Part shown: in pieces, positions 8,101-17,490 of the stretch | Numbering within the stretch: the first letter of the stretch is position 1 | Layout: each line of letters starts with the position of its first letter | Origin: Aquibium pacificus | GTDB lineage: Bacteria > Pseudomonadota > Alphaproteobacteria > Rhizobiales > Rhizobiaceae | DNA: 64,000 nucleotides | Direction of reading: 5' to 3' | Assembly (NCBI RefSeq): GCF_040839445.1 | Contig: NZ_JBDPGJ010000008.1 | Coordinates: forward strand, 1 to 64,000 | Notes under the pieces: generated by a model | What the model was told of the DNA's origin: nothing | The model's database searches: none | What the model saw: the letters and a program-made list of their open reading frames with translations, nothing else | Translations under genes and position numbers: made by a program

Positions 8101-8796
8101 TCAGACGGTCAGGAATTTCCTCACTTCGGGATCATCGAGGTCGGCGGCCGGACCCGAATGCACGATCAGGCCGCGATCCATGATGTTGACCTCGTCGGCG
8201 AGTTCGCGGCAGAAATCGAGATACTGTTCGACAAGCAGGATGGCGATGCCGGCCGTGTCGCGCAGGAAGCGGATCGCGCGGCCGATGTCCTTGATGATCG
8301 AGGGCTGGATGCCCTCCGTCGGCTCATCGAGCACCAGCAGCTTCGGCCGCATGACCAGCGCCCGCCCGATGGCGAGCTGCTGCTGCTGACCGCCGGACAG
8401 GTCCCCTCCCCGCCGCGACAGCATCGTCTTCAGGACCGGAAACAGTTCGAAGACATGTTCGGGAATGTTGCGGTCGGCCCGCTTCAGCGGCGCAAAGCCC
8501 GTCTCCAGGTTCTCCTTTACCGTCAGGAGCGGGAAGATTTCCCGCCCCTGCGGCACGAATGCGATGCCCGACCGGGCGCGATCGTACGCCGCGCTCCGGT
8601 CGAGCGCCTTCCCCTCGAAGGCTATCTCTCCGCTCGTCAGCCGGTGGTGGCCGACGATCGCTCTCATTAGGCTGGTCTTGCCGACCCCGTTGCGGCCGAG
8701 CACGCAGGTGATCTTTGCCTTGTCGGCAGAAAGGGACACGCCGCGTAACGCCTGGGCCGCGCCGTAGTGGAGGGTCGCGTTGGTGACATTCAGCAT
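8101..8796 (-). CDS. urtE: Urea ABC transporter ATPase UrtE
   Basis: A 231-residue branched-chain-type (LivF-like) ABC ATPase: Walker A GRNGVGKTS, signature LSGGQQQQ, Walker B LLVLDEP, switch His replaced by Gln in the usual LivF form (LLVEQYLDF). Last gene of urtABCDE, 4 bp after urtD. The length matches UrtE. With UrtD it drives high-affinity urea uptake at the inner membrane. Confidence 0.93.
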   Translation of the reverse strand: MLNVTNATLHYGAAQALRGVSLSADKAKITCVLGRNGVGKTSLMRAIVGHHRLTSGEIAFEGKALDRSAAYDRARSGIAFVPQGREIFPLLTVKENLETGFAPLKRADRNIPEHVFELFPVLKTMLSRRGGDLSGGQQQQLAIGRALVMRPKLLVLDEPTEGIQPSIIKDIGRAIRFLRDTAGIAILLVEQYLDFCRELADEVNIMDRGLIVHSGPAADLDDPEVRKFLTV

Positions 8797-8800
8797 GGCC

Positions 8801-9547
8801 TCACCTTCCCAGATACACTTCGATGACGCGCTGGTCGGCGGAGACGTGGTCGAGCGTGCCCTCCGACAGCACCGATCCCTCGTGCAGGCAGGTGACCCTG
8901 ACGTCCAGCTCGCGCACGAAGTGCATGTCGTGTTCCACGACGACGACCGAATGCGTCTTCGATATGTCCCTGAGCAGGCGCGCCGTCTCCTCGGTCTCGG
9001 CGTCCGTCATGCCGGCGACCGGCTCGTCCACGAGCAGCAACTTCGGGTCCTGCGCCAGGAGCATGCCGATCTCCAGCCATTGCTTCTGGCCGTGGGAGAG
9101 ATTGGCCGCGTGGTCGTGGCGCCGCTTTTCGAGCCGGATCGTGGCCAGTATTTCATCGATTCGCTCGCCTTCCGGCCTGGTCTTCTTGTGGAACAGAGCG
9201 GGGAAGATCGACCGCGGGCCTGCCAGCGCCAGGACGAGATTGTCCTCGACCGTGTGGCTTTCGAACACCGTGGGCTTCTGGAACTTACGGCCGATCCCCA
9301 TCATGGCGATGTCGGCCTCGTCGTGCTGGGTCAGGTCGATGGTCCCGTTGAAGAAGACTTCGCCGGTATCGGGGCGCGTCTTGCCGGTGATGATGTCCAT
9401 CATCGTGGTCTTGCCGGCACCGTTCGGCCCGATGATCGCCCGCATCTCGCCCTTTGCGAGCACCAGCGACAGGTTGTTGATCGCCCTGAACCCGTCGAAG
9501 GAGACGGACACGCCGTCGAGATAGAGGATGGTGTCGACCTTGGACAT
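8801..9547 (-). CDS. urtD: Urea ABC transporter ATPase UrtD
   Basis: A 248-residue LivG-like ABC ATPase: Walker A GPNGAGKTT, signature variant LSHGQKQWLEI, Walker B LLLVDEP, VVVEHDMHFVREL. The LSHGQ signature is typical of UrtD. It starts with ATG 2 bp after the urtC stop. Confidence 0.93.
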   Translation of the reverse strand: MSKVDTILYLDGVSVSFDGFRAINNLSLVLAKGEMRAIIGPNGAGKTTMMDIITGKTRPDTGEVFFNGTIDLTQHDEADIAMMGIGRKFQKPTVFESHTVEDNLVLALAGPRSIFPALFHKKTRPEGERIDEILATIRLEKRRHDHAANLSHGQKQWLEIGMLLAQDPKLLLVDEPVAGMTDAETEETARLLRDISKTHSVVVVEHDMHFVRELDVRVTCLHEGSVLSEGTLDHVSADQRVIEVYLGR

Positions 9548-9549
9548 GT

Positions 9550-10797
9550 CTACTCCGCCGGCTGGGGTTCGGCACCGCCGGCCAGGCCGTCGTCCGGCCG
9601 CGAGGCCGAGCGCGCGCTGGCTGGCTTCGAACCAGGCGTCGGCATCGTCGGCGGTTCCCCGTCCTGCGTGAGCGCCTCGGTGCGCCGCCGTTCGGCCGCG
9701 TCACGTCGAGACGTCTGCCAGGCATCCCATGTGCCGACGATGCCCTTGGGAAGGAACAGCGTCACGCCCACGAAGAGGCCGCCGAGCGCGAACAGCCAGA
9801 ACTCCGGCAGGACGCCGGTGAACCAGCTCTTGCCGCCGTTGGCGAGCAGCGCGCCGACCACGGGCCCGACGAGCGTGCCGCGCCCGCCGACAGCGGTCCA
9901 CACAACCACCTCGATGGAATTGGCCGGCGCGAACTCGCCCGGGTTGATGATGCCGACCTGCGGCACGTAGAGCGCACCCGCGATGCCGGCCATGACGGCC
10001 GACAGGGTGAAGGCGAAGAGCTTGATGTTCTCGGGTCGCCAGCCGATGAAGCGCGTGCGGCTTTCGGCGTCGCGCACGGCGATCATCAGCTTGCCGTACT
10101 TGGACTTCGTGATTGCCGCGGTGATCAGCAGCCCGAGCGACAGAGCGATCGCGCTGGCGGCGAAGAGCGCCGCGCGCGTCGCCGGCGCCTGGACGTTAAA
10201 GCCGAGGATGTCCTTGAAATCGGTCAGTCCGTTGTTTCCGCCGAAGCCCATGTCGTTGCGGAAGAAGGCCAGCAGCAGCGCGTAGGTGAGCGCCTGCGTG
10301 ATGATGGACAGGTAGACGCCCGTGACGCGGCTGCGGAAGGCAAACCAGCCGAAGACGAAGGCGAGCGCCCCGGGCACCAGCACGATCATGATCGCCGCGA
10401 ACCAGAACTGGTCGAAGCCGTACCAGAACCAGGGAAGCTCCTTGTAGTTCAGGAACACCATGAAATCGGGCAGGGTCGGGTTGCCGTAGACGCCGCGATC
10501 GCCGATCTGGCGCATCAGGTACATGCCCATCGCATAGCCGCCGAGCGCGAAGAAGGCGCCATGGCCGAGCGAGAGGATGCCGCAGAAGCCCCAGACGAGG
10601 TCGAGCGCCAGCGCTAGAAGCGCGTAGGTGAGATATTTGCCGACCAGCGTGACGAGGTAGTTCGGCACGTGGAAGGCGCTGGATGGCGGAAAGGCCAGGT
10701 GCAGCACGGGCACCAGGACGGCGAAGCCGCACAGGATGGCGACCGTGATGAGAATGCGCCGGTCGATCCCGCCGGCAAGCAGGCGTTGGGTGATCAT
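9550..10797 (-). CDS. urtC: Urea ABC transporter permease UrtC
   Basis: A 415-residue LivM-like permease with about ten hydrophobic segments and the conserved DLVWGFCGILSLGHGAFFALGGYAMGMY region near residue 60-90 (shown by its parts WGFCGILSLGHGAFF and GGYAMGMY). The C-terminus is a Pro/Ser-rich cytosolic tail. Its ATG overlaps the urtB stop by 4 bp. Forms the membrane channel with UrtB. Confidence 0.92.
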   Translation of the reverse strand: MITQRLLAGGIDRRILITVAILCGFAVLVPVLHLAFPPSSAFHVPNYLVTLVGKYLTYALLALALDLVWGFCGILSLGHGAFFALGGYAMGMYLMRQIGDRGVYGNPTLPDFMVFLNYKELPWFWYGFDQFWFAAIMIVLVPGALAFVFGWFAFRSRVTGVYLSIITQALTYALLLAFFRNDMGFGGNNGLTDFKDILGFNVQAPATRAALFAASAIALSLGLLITAAITKSKYGKLMIAVRDAESRTRFIGWRPENIKLFAFTLSAVMAGIAGALYVPQVGIINPGEFAPANSIEVVVWTAVGGRGTLVGPVVGALLANGGKSWFTGVLPEFWLFALGGLFVGVTLFLPKGIVGTWDAWQTSRRDAAERRRTEALTQDGEPPTMPTPGSKPASARSASRPDDGLAGGAEPQPAE

Positions 10798-12410
10798 GCC
10801 TCCACCGATCTTCCCTTGAGGGCGAAGAGGCCTCGCGGCCGCTTCTGGATGAAGAGGATGATGAGGACCAGCACCAGGATCTTGCCGAGCACCGCCCCGG
10901 CATAGGGTTCGAGGAACTTGTTGACGATGCCGAGCGAGAAGGCCCCGACGAGGGTTCCCCAGAGATTGCCGACACCGCCGAACACGACGACCATGAAGCT
11001 GTCGATGATGTAGCCCTGCCCGAGATTGGGCGAGACGTTGTCGACCTGGCTCAGCGCCACCCCGGCGATGCCCGCGATGCCGGAGCCAAGCGCGAAGGTG
11101 AAGGCGTCAATCCAGGGCGTGCGGATGCCCATGGAGGAGGCCATCCGGCGGTTGGCGGTGACCGCGCGCATCTGCAGGCCCCAGGCCGTGCGATTGAAGA
11201 TGTAGAGAAGCAGCGCGAACACGCAGAGCGAGAAGACGACGATCCAGAGACGGTTCCAGGTGATGGCGAGCTGGCCCAGTTCGAAGCCGCCCGACATCCA
11301 GGAGGGATTGCCGACCTCGCGGTTCGTCGGGCCGAAAATGGTGCGTACCGCCTGCTGGAGGATCAGGGATACGCCCCAGGTCGCAAGCAGGGTTTCCAGC
11401 GGGCGACCATAGAGAAAGCGGATGACGCCGCGCTCCAGCGCCAGTCCGACGGCGCCAGCCGTCATGAAGGCGAGCGGCAGGGCGATCACGAGGGACCAGT
11501 CGAACAGCCAAGGAGCGGAATTGCGGATCACGTCCTGTGTGACGAATGTGGTGTAGGCGCCGATCATCACCATCTCGCCATGCGCCATGTTGATGACGCC
11601 CATGACGCCAAAGGTTATGGCAAGGCCGATCGCAGCCAGGAGCAGGACCGAGCCCAGGGAGATGCCGTACCAGATGTTCTGTCCGGCTCCCCAGAGGGCG
11701 AGCGAATCGTTGATGTTGGCGATGGCGTCGTCGGCGGCCTCGCGCAGAGCGCCGTCAGCACCGGCGGCAAAGCCGGTCAGCAGAGACAGCGTGTCCCGGT
11801 CCCCGCGCTTGCCGAGGAGTTCGACCGCGGCGCGCTTCTCCTCTTCCGAGGCATCCGATACGAGAACGGTCGAGGCGCGCGCGGCTTCGAGCGCGGAGCG
11901 AACGTAGTCCACGGTCTCCTTGGCGATCGCGGCGTCGAGCGCCTCGAGATTGCCTGCGTCGGGCGACAGGAACATCGTGCGGGCCGCGGCGACCCTTGTC
12001 GCGGCATCGGGCGATGCCAGGGTCAGGGCCGATATGGCGTCGCGGATCGTCCGCCTGAGAGAATTGTTGACCTTGATCTTGGTGAAGCCGCCCTTCGGCT
12101 CCTCACCGACCGCCTCGCCGGTCAGCGGATCGAAGAGCTTCGCGACCTTGCCTGTCTCGGTGGTAACGAAGACCTGCTTGTCCGATTTGCGGAAATAGAG
12201 GTTGCCGTCCGAAAGTGCCGTCAGCGCACGCTCGACCTGGACATCGCCGGTGGCGCCAAGTTCGCGCACGATCTCCTCGGTGGCGTTGAAATTCCTGGAC
12301 GAGGCGAATTTCGCGATGATCTCGCGCAACGCGGCCTCGTCGGCGTGGGCGGGCTGCACGGCCGCCAGAGCCAGCAGTACCAGGGTCGCGAGGGTTCGGG
12401 CTAGGATCAT
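10794..12410 (-). CDS. urtB: Urea ABC transporter permease UrtB with N-terminal periplasmic domain
   Basis: A 538-residue LivH-like permease. The first 25 residues are a signal peptide, followed by about 200 residues of predicted periplasmic helical repeats (HEAT-like, e.g. VERALTALSDGN and AARTMFLSPDAG), then the membrane domain from about residue 240 (GVINMAHGEMVMIGAYTTF motif). The N-terminal domain is normal for UrtB and separates it from amino-acid permeases. The start is the ATG at 12410; a TTG lies one codon upstream. Confidence 0.92.
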   Translation of the reverse strand: MILARTLATLVLLALAAVQPAHADEAALREIIAKFASSRNFNATEEIVRELGATGDVQVERALTALSDGNLYFRKSDKQVFVTTETGKVAKLFDPLTGEAVGEEPKGGFTKIKVNNSLRRTIRDAISALTLASPDAATRVAAARTMFLSPDAGNLEALDAAIAKETVDYVRSALEAARASTVLVSDASEEEKRAAVELLGKRGDRDTLSLLTGFAAGADGALREAADDAIANINDSLALWGAGQNIWYGISLGSVLLLAAIGLAITFGVMGVINMAHGEMVMIGAYTTFVTQDVIRNSAPWLFDWSLVIALPLAFMTAGAVGLALERGVIRFLYGRPLETLLATWGVSLILQQAVRTIFGPTNREVGNPSWMSGGFELGQLAITWNRLWIVVFSLCVFALLLYIFNRTAWGLQMRAVTANRRMASSMGIRTPWIDAFTFALGSGIAGIAGVALSQVDNVSPNLGQGYIIDSFMVVVFGGVGNLWGTLVGAFSLGIVNKFLEPYAGAVLGKILVLVLIILFIQKRPRGLFALKGRSVEA

Positions 12411-12452
12411 CAAAGTGGCAGGACCTTCGGCTTCATGTCATCGTCCTGGCTC

Positions 12453-12483
12453 CCGGGCGGGCGGGAGGAGAAAACCCGCCCGG
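12453..12483 (-). terminator. Intercistronic stem-loop between urtA and urtB
   Basis: A 9-bp perfect GC stem (CCGGGCGGG at 12453-12461 with CCCGCCCGG at 12475-12483) and 13-nt loop sits in the 110-bp gap after urtA. There is no run of T after it, so it is more likely an mRNA-stabilising or attenuating hairpin that raises UrtA over UrtBCDE than a full terminator. Confidence 0.55.
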
Positions 12484-12520
12484 AAGCTTCGCGGTCGAAC
12501 CGCAGTCGATCAGGCGCCGA

Positions 12521-13819
12521 TCAGTTGACGCCCTTGCCGCCGCACTTGCCCGTGGCGACGTTGAAGTTGCCGCAGGACATCGGAGCGCGCCAGTCGGCAA
12601 TGAGATCCTTGGAGTCCGGCAGGTAGTCGGACCACTCGTCGCCCACCACGAGGCCGGTGGTCTCCCACACGGTTTCCATCTGTCCGTCTTCCTGGATTTC
12701 GCCGATCAGGACGGGCTTGGTGATGTGGTGGTTCGGCATCATGGTCGAGAAGCCGCCGGTCAGGTTCGGAACCGACACGCCGATGATGGCGTCGATGACG
12801 GCGTCCGCGTCGGTCGTGCCGGCCTTTTCGACCGCCTTGACCCACATGTTGAAGCCGATGACATGGGCTTCCATCGGGTCGTTGGTCACGCGCTCGGGGC
12901 CGGTGAACTCCTTCCACGCGGCGATGAACTCTTCGTTCTCTGGCGTATCCACGGACTGGAAGTAGTTCCAGGCCGTCAGATGGCCGACCAGCGGAGCGGT
13001 GTCGAGACCGGCGAGTTCCTCTTCGCCGACGGAGAAGGCCACGACCGGGATGTCCTCGGCCTTGATGCCCTGATTGCCGAGTTCCTTGTAGAACGGCACG
13101 TTGGCGTCGCCATTGATGGTTGAAACCACTGCCGTCTTCTTGCCGGCCGAGCCGAAGGCCTTGATGTCGGACACGATCGTCTGCCAGTCGGAGTGACCGA
13201 ACGGCGTGTAGTTGATCATGATGTCCTCGGGCGCCACGCCCTTCGCCTGGAGATAGGCCTCGAGGATCTTGTTGGTCGTGCGCGGATAGACGTAGTCGGT
13301 GCCGGCGAGCACCCAGCGTTCCACGCTCTCGTTCTCCATCAGATAGTCGACGGCCGGGATCGCCTGCTGATTGGGCGCGGCACCGGTGTAGAACACGTTG
13401 CGCTGGCTTTCCTCACCCTCGTACTGCACCGGGTAGAAGAGGAGTGAGTTCAACTCCTCGAACACCGGCAGCACCGACTTGCGGGACACCGAGGTCCAGC
13501 AGCCGAAGACGGCGGCGACGTCGTTCACCGAAATCAGTTCGCGTGCCTTCTCCGCAAACAGCGGCCAGTCGGACGCCGGATCGACGACCACCGCCTCGAG
13601 CTTCTTGCCGAGCAGGCCGCCCTTCTCGTTCTGCTGCTCGATGAGCATCAGCATGACGTCCTTCAACGTCGTCTCCGAGATCGCCATCGTGCCGGATAGC
13701 GAATGCAGGACGCCGACCTTGATCGTGTCTTCTTGCGCCGTCGCCGTCCCGACAGCCAGCAGGCCAGCGAGCGCTGCGCCCGTCATCTGCCTGGCAATCG
13801 ATGTTATCGTTCCCCTCAT
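12521..13819 (-). CDS. urtA: Urea ABC transporter substrate-binding protein UrtA
   Basis: A 432-residue type I periplasmic binding protein with a signal peptide (cleavage at ATA-QED) and the UrtA landmarks IKVGVLHSLSGTMAISE, AVFGCWTSVSRKSVLPVFE and LFYPVQYEG. The ATG at 13819 is chosen because it carries a clear ribosome site (CCGGAGG, 9 bp upstream) and begins the signal peptide; the frame is open 66 codons further but that part crosses the promoter. A sigma-54 promoter lies 46 bp upstream. First gene of the urt operon. Confidence 0.95.
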   Translation of the reverse strand: MRGTITSIARQMTGAALAGLLAVGTATAQEDTIKVGVLHSLSGTMAISETTLKDVMLMLIEQQNEKGGLLGKKLEAVVVDPASDWPLFAEKARELISVNDVAAVFGCWTSVSRKSVLPVFEELNSLLFYPVQYEGEESQRNVFYTGAAPNQQAIPAVDYLMENESVERWVLAGTDYVYPRTTNKILEAYLQAKGVAPEDIMINYTPFGHSDWQTIVSDIKAFGSAGKKTAVVSTINGDANVPFYKELGNQGIKAEDIPVVAFSVGEEELAGLDTAPLVGHLTAWNYFQSVDTPENEEFIAAWKEFTGPERVTNDPMEAHVIGFNMWVKAVEKAGTTDADAVIDAIIGVSVPNLTGGFSTMMPNHHITKPVLIGEIQEDGQMETVWETTGLVVGDEWSDYLPDSKDLIADWRAPMSCGNFNVATGKCGGKGVN

Positions 13820-13864
13820 ATGTAAACCTCCGGTATGAGTTGGTTGTTGCACCGCACTAGACGA

Positions 13865-13880
13865 TGCAACGGCCGTGCCA
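13865..13880 (-). promoter_or_regulatory. Sigma-54 (RpoN) -24/-12 promoter of urtABCDE
   Basis: The minus strand reads TGGCACGGCCGTTGCA: the -24 GG and -12 GC are exactly 10 nt apart and the match to the consensus (TGGCAC-N5-TTGCA) is complete. The predicted transcription start is about 35 nt upstream of the urtA ATG. This fits nitrogen control of urea uptake through NtrC. An NtrC site is not clearly readable; a weak candidate dyad lies around 13895-13925. Confidence 0.88.
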
Positions 13881-14097
13881 ACCGGCCGAAGTTCCACTGC
13901 CAGAGCGCATTTTTCCGTGGCGGAGCAGGCATTTGAAGGGAAAGACGAGAGTCGAAGAATAGCGGCCCGTAGAGGCGTTAAGGAATCGTTGACGAATGAT
14001 TGCGCAGTCGAAGGCACGTCCTGTCTATTTTTTAATCAATGCAGATTCTTGCATAATTCGCAGGCAACGAACTACTCGGCATCTCGCGCGAGTGCCC

Positions 14098-14823
14098 TCA
14101 CTGCTCCAGGCGGAAGGCCTTTGAGGCCGTGGCCAGCGCGAGTTCAACCATCGGCCGGAAGACCGCCTGCCGCTCGGACTCCGCGATGGCGTCATGCGTG
14201 AAGATGTTGTCGACCACCATGCAGATAGACAGGGCGCGCGCGCCGAACCGCGCGGCGAGCGTGTAGAAGCCGCTCGTCTCCATATCGACGGCGAGCACGC
14301 CATGCGAGCGCAACGGCCTGAACCGTTCGTCCCCCGCCGAGTGATAGAAGACGTCGCTCGAGGCGGTCGGCCCGACATGGTGCGCCAAGCCCGACCCTTT
14401 CGCGTGATCGGCTGCCATTCCCAGGAGGCTGAAATCCGGCGACGGCGCGAACCGGAAGTCGCCGAACGTCCGTCCGTCGGCGCAGCTGTCGGTCCCTGCG
14501 GCCTGGGATATCACGACCTCGCGGATGCGGACGTGGTCCTGCAATCCGCCGCAGGTGCCCACTCTGAAGAGCGCTTTGGCGCCGTAGGTTTCGAGGAGTT
14601 CGTGAACGTAGATCGAAAGCGATGGAATTCCGATGCCGGTCGTCTGCACGCTGACCGGCATGCCCCTGTAGCTGCCCGTATAGCCGAGCGCCCCGCGGAT
14701 CCGGTTCACGCAGCGGGCTTTCTCGAGGAACGTCTCTGCAATCCATTCCGAGCGCAGGGGATCGCCCGAGAGAAGGACGGTCGGGGCGTAGTCTCCGACT
14801 TGTGCCTCATTGTGCGGCGTCAT
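14098..14823 (-). CDS. deoD: Purine-nucleoside phosphorylase (DeoD type)
   Basis: A 241-residue hexameric-type purine nucleoside phosphorylase. Conserved segments include VLLSGDPLRSEWIAETFLE at the N-terminus, RVGTCGGL (phosphate and ribose site), VDMETSGFYTLA and VVDNIFTHD with the catalytic Asp. The start MTPHNEA at 14823 matches the usual DeoD N-terminus; an in-frame ATG five codons earlier is possible. It cleaves purine ribo- and deoxyribonucleosides with phosphate. Lies between urtA and cckA on the same strand with large gaps, so probably separately transcribed. Confidence 0.92.
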   Translation of the reverse strand: MTPHNEAQVGDYAPTVLLSGDPLRSEWIAETFLEKARCVNRIRGALGYTGSYRGMPVSVQTTGIGIPSLSIYVHELLETYGAKALFRVGTCGGLQDHVRIREVVISQAAGTDSCADGRTFGDFRFAPSPDFSLLGMAADHAKGSGLAHHVGPTASSDVFYHSAGDERFRPLRSHGVLAVDMETSGFYTLAARFGARALSICMVVDNIFTHDAIAESERQAVFRPMVELALATASKAFRLEQ

Positions 14824-14898
14824 CTGTCCACACACCACCGATCGTCATCCGGGATCGTCCACCCGGCGGGAATTTTGCACGATATCCGTTCTTCTCGT

Positions 14899-17490
14899 CT
14901 ATTCCTCGCCTTCCAGCATTTCCTTAACGATTGTCGCCAATTGCTTGAGCGAGAAGGGTTTCGGAAGGAATCCGAACTTGGCGTCGGCGGGCAGGTTCCT
15001 GGCGAAGGCGTCCTCCGCATAGCCCGAAACGAAGATGAACTTGATGTCGGGACGGCGCTTGCGCAGTTCGCCCAGCAGCGTCGGCCCGTCCATCTCTGGC
15101 ATCACGACGTCGGAAACGACGATATCGATCTTGCCTTCGAGTTCGTCATAGATTTCCAGCGCCTCCACGCCGGAAGTCGCTTCGTGGACGGTGTAGCCGC
15201 GGGATTTCAGCGCCCTGACGCCGCCCATGCGGACCGCGTCCTCATCCTCGACGAGAAGCACGGTGGCTGAGCCCGAAAGGTCCTTCTGGACTTCGGGAAT
15301 CCGCGGAGCAGCAGCAGCGGCCGCTGCCGCCTTTTCCTCGCCCGTCGCAAGCGGCTTCTCCTCCACGATGTGGCGCGGCAGGAATATGCGGAAGGTCGTC
15401 CCGTCTCCGACCTGAGATTCGCAGAAGATGAAGCCGCCCGTCTGCTTGATGATGCCGTAGACCATGGACAGGCCAAGGCCCGTGCCCTTGCCGACCTCCT
15501 TGGTCGTGAAGAACGGTTCGAAGATCTTCTCCAGCACGTCCGGCGCGATGCCGGTTCCGTTGTCCTGGACCTCGACGAGCACGTAGTCGCCCGGCGCGAG
15601 TTCGCGGTAGTGATAGGCCTCGCTGTCGATCGCGGCCACGTTCTTGGTGCGCACCGTCAGTTCGCCGCCCTGGGGCATCGCGTCGCGCGCGTTGACGGTC
15701 AGGTTGACGATGACCTGCTCGAACTGGCCGAGGTCGGCCTTCACGGGCCACAGGTCGCGGCCATGGTCGATCTTGAGCCTTATGTCGTTGCCGGCGAGCC
15801 GCGTCAGCAGCATCCGAAGGTCGGCAAGCACGTCGGTCAGGTTCAGCACCTCTGGCCGCAGGGTCTGGCGGCGGGAGAAGGCGAGCAGCTGCCGCACGAG
15901 CGAGGCGGCTCGGTTGGCATTCTGCTTGATGTTCATGATGTCGGGGAAGGACGGATCCGACGGACGATGATTGGTCAGGAGCAGGTCGGAAGCCATGATG
16001 ATGGCGGTGAGCACGTTGTTGAAATCGTGAGCGATGCCGCCCGCGAGCTGCCCAACGGCCTGCATCTTCTGGCCCTGGGCCATCTGCGCCTCGAGCGCCT
16101 TCTGCTCGGTCGTTTCCACCGCGTAGACGATGGCGGCCTCTTCGGTGGCGTCGCCCTCCTTCGCGTCCGCGACCGCGTTGACGTAGAAGCGCATGTGTCG
16201 CTCCTCATCGTCGGGAAGGACCGTGTCGATCGGCAGGATATCCGCCTGGTGCTGCTTGGCCTTCTCCAGGGCCGACGCGAAGGCCGCGCGGTCGCGCGAA
16301 TGGATGACCCTGTCCAGAAGAACGTGGCGATCGACCGCGTCGCGATCGACGACGCTCGAAAACAGGGACAGGAAAGGCGCATTCGTGCGCAGGATGCGGC
16401 CGCGGCCGTCGATGCCGGCGATTGCCATCGGCGTGGAATTGAAGAACCGGGTGAACCGGACTTCCGACGCCCTCAGGTCGGCCGAGGCGTCCTCGCCCTT
16501 GGCCCGGTTCAAAACGATGGTGCGGGTGGGGCCTTGGGTGCCTTCCCGCGTCGCGGTCGCGCGGTGCATGAAACGGACGGGAAGCACCTCGCCGGTGACC
16601 GTCGAGAGATCGAGATCGACCACCGCGTTGCGCGTCGAACCGGGATCGGCCTTGACGGAGCGGATCAACGCCATTCCGTCGCCGGCCACGATCTCGGACA
16701 GGGTGATTCCGCCGGGCGTGAAGCTCGCCAGGTCGATGCCGAGCCACTCGGCGAGCGTTGCGTTGATGTAGGTCACGCGGCCCGACGGATCGGCGGAGAA
16801 GAAGCCGGCGGGCGCGTGGTCGAGATGGTCGATCGCCTGCTGCAGATCGAGGAAGAAGCGCTCCTGTTCCGCCCGTTCCCGCGAGATGTCCTCCAGATGC
16901 CAGGCGGCCAGCGGCTGCCGCCGGCCCGGAACCGAAAAGCTGCGCGCGCGGATGCGATACCAGCGCGACCCGCCTTCCGAGCCGGGCCGGATCGCCTGGG
17001 ATACCCGGAACTCGCCGTCGCCGGGGCGCCCGTCGCGCAGGCCGTCCGCCAGACCGTCCACCGTCGGCGCCGCCTCAGCGTTGTCCGACAGGAGGACGTC
17101 GGGCGTGCGGACGTCCGCGGCCGAGGTCGCGCCGGTCAGCTCGGCATAGGCGCGGTTGGCGTAGAGCACCTGGCCCTTCATGTCCGCCAGCACCAGCCCC
17201 TGGTCCATGGTGTCGACGCAGGCTTTTGCCAGTTCGTCGCCAGAGGAGCGCGGCGCCACCTGCACGAGCCCGATCGCCGAGGCGAAGAGATAACCGACGC
17301 CGATCATGGCGAGGATGCCCAGCATGCCGAGCAGGAACGGATCGCCGAGACTGTCGCGCATCAGCGCGAACACGAAGGCGGCCGCGACGAGGATGACGAT
17401 GAAGATGATCAGCCGCACGATCGTCCCCGGCCGCGAATTCTGATCGACGACTGGCGCCGGATAGAATTCCCCTTGGCTGTCCCTCGCCAT
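14899..17490 (-). CDS. cckA: Cell-cycle hybrid histidine kinase CckA
   Basis: An 863-residue hybrid kinase. Two transmembrane helices lie within residues 25-72, then tandem PAS regions (about 85-200, 210-320, 335-440), HisKA with phosphoacceptor His488 (GGIAHDFNNV), HATPase (GTGIAPDVLEKIFEPFF, GKGTGLGLSMVYG) and a C-terminal receiver with Asp794 (SDVVMPEMDG) and Lys in LPKPFSLKQL. The architecture and length match CckA, which feeds ChpT-CtrA/CpdR phosphorelay control of the cell cycle. Three GANTC (CcrM) sites lie in its 245-bp upstream region. The gene is divergent from the FliO-domain gene. Confidence 0.95.
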   Translation of the reverse strand: MARDSQGEFYPAPVVDQNSRPGTIVRLIIFIVILVAAAFVFALMRDSLGDPFLLGMLGILAMIGVGYLFASAIGLVQVAPRSSGDELAKACVDTMDQGLVLADMKGQVLYANRAYAELTGATSAADVRTPDVLLSDNAEAAPTVDGLADGLRDGRPGDGEFRVSQAIRPGSEGGSRWYRIRARSFSVPGRRQPLAAWHLEDISRERAEQERFFLDLQQAIDHLDHAPAGFFSADPSGRVTYINATLAEWLGIDLASFTPGGITLSEIVAGDGMALIRSVKADPGSTRNAVVDLDLSTVTGEVLPVRFMHRATATREGTQGPTRTIVLNRAKGEDASADLRASEVRFTRFFNSTPMAIAGIDGRGRILRTNAPFLSLFSSVVDRDAVDRHVLLDRVIHSRDRAAFASALEKAKQHQADILPIDTVLPDDEERHMRFYVNAVADAKEGDATEEAAIVYAVETTEQKALEAQMAQGQKMQAVGQLAGGIAHDFNNVLTAIIMASDLLLTNHRPSDPSFPDIMNIKQNANRAASLVRQLLAFSRRQTLRPEVLNLTDVLADLRMLLTRLAGNDIRLKIDHGRDLWPVKADLGQFEQVIVNLTVNARDAMPQGGELTVRTKNVAAIDSEAYHYRELAPGDYVLVEVQDNGTGIAPDVLEKIFEPFFTTKEVGKGTGLGLSMVYGIIKQTGGFIFCESQVGDGTTFRIFLPRHIVEEKPLATGEEKAAAAAAAAPRIPEVQKDLSGSATVLLVEDEDAVRMGGVRALKSRGYTVHEATSGVEALEIYDELEGKIDIVVSDVVMPEMDGPTLLGELRKRRPDIKFIFVSGYAEDAFARNLPADAKFGFLPKPFSLKQLATIVKEMLEGEE

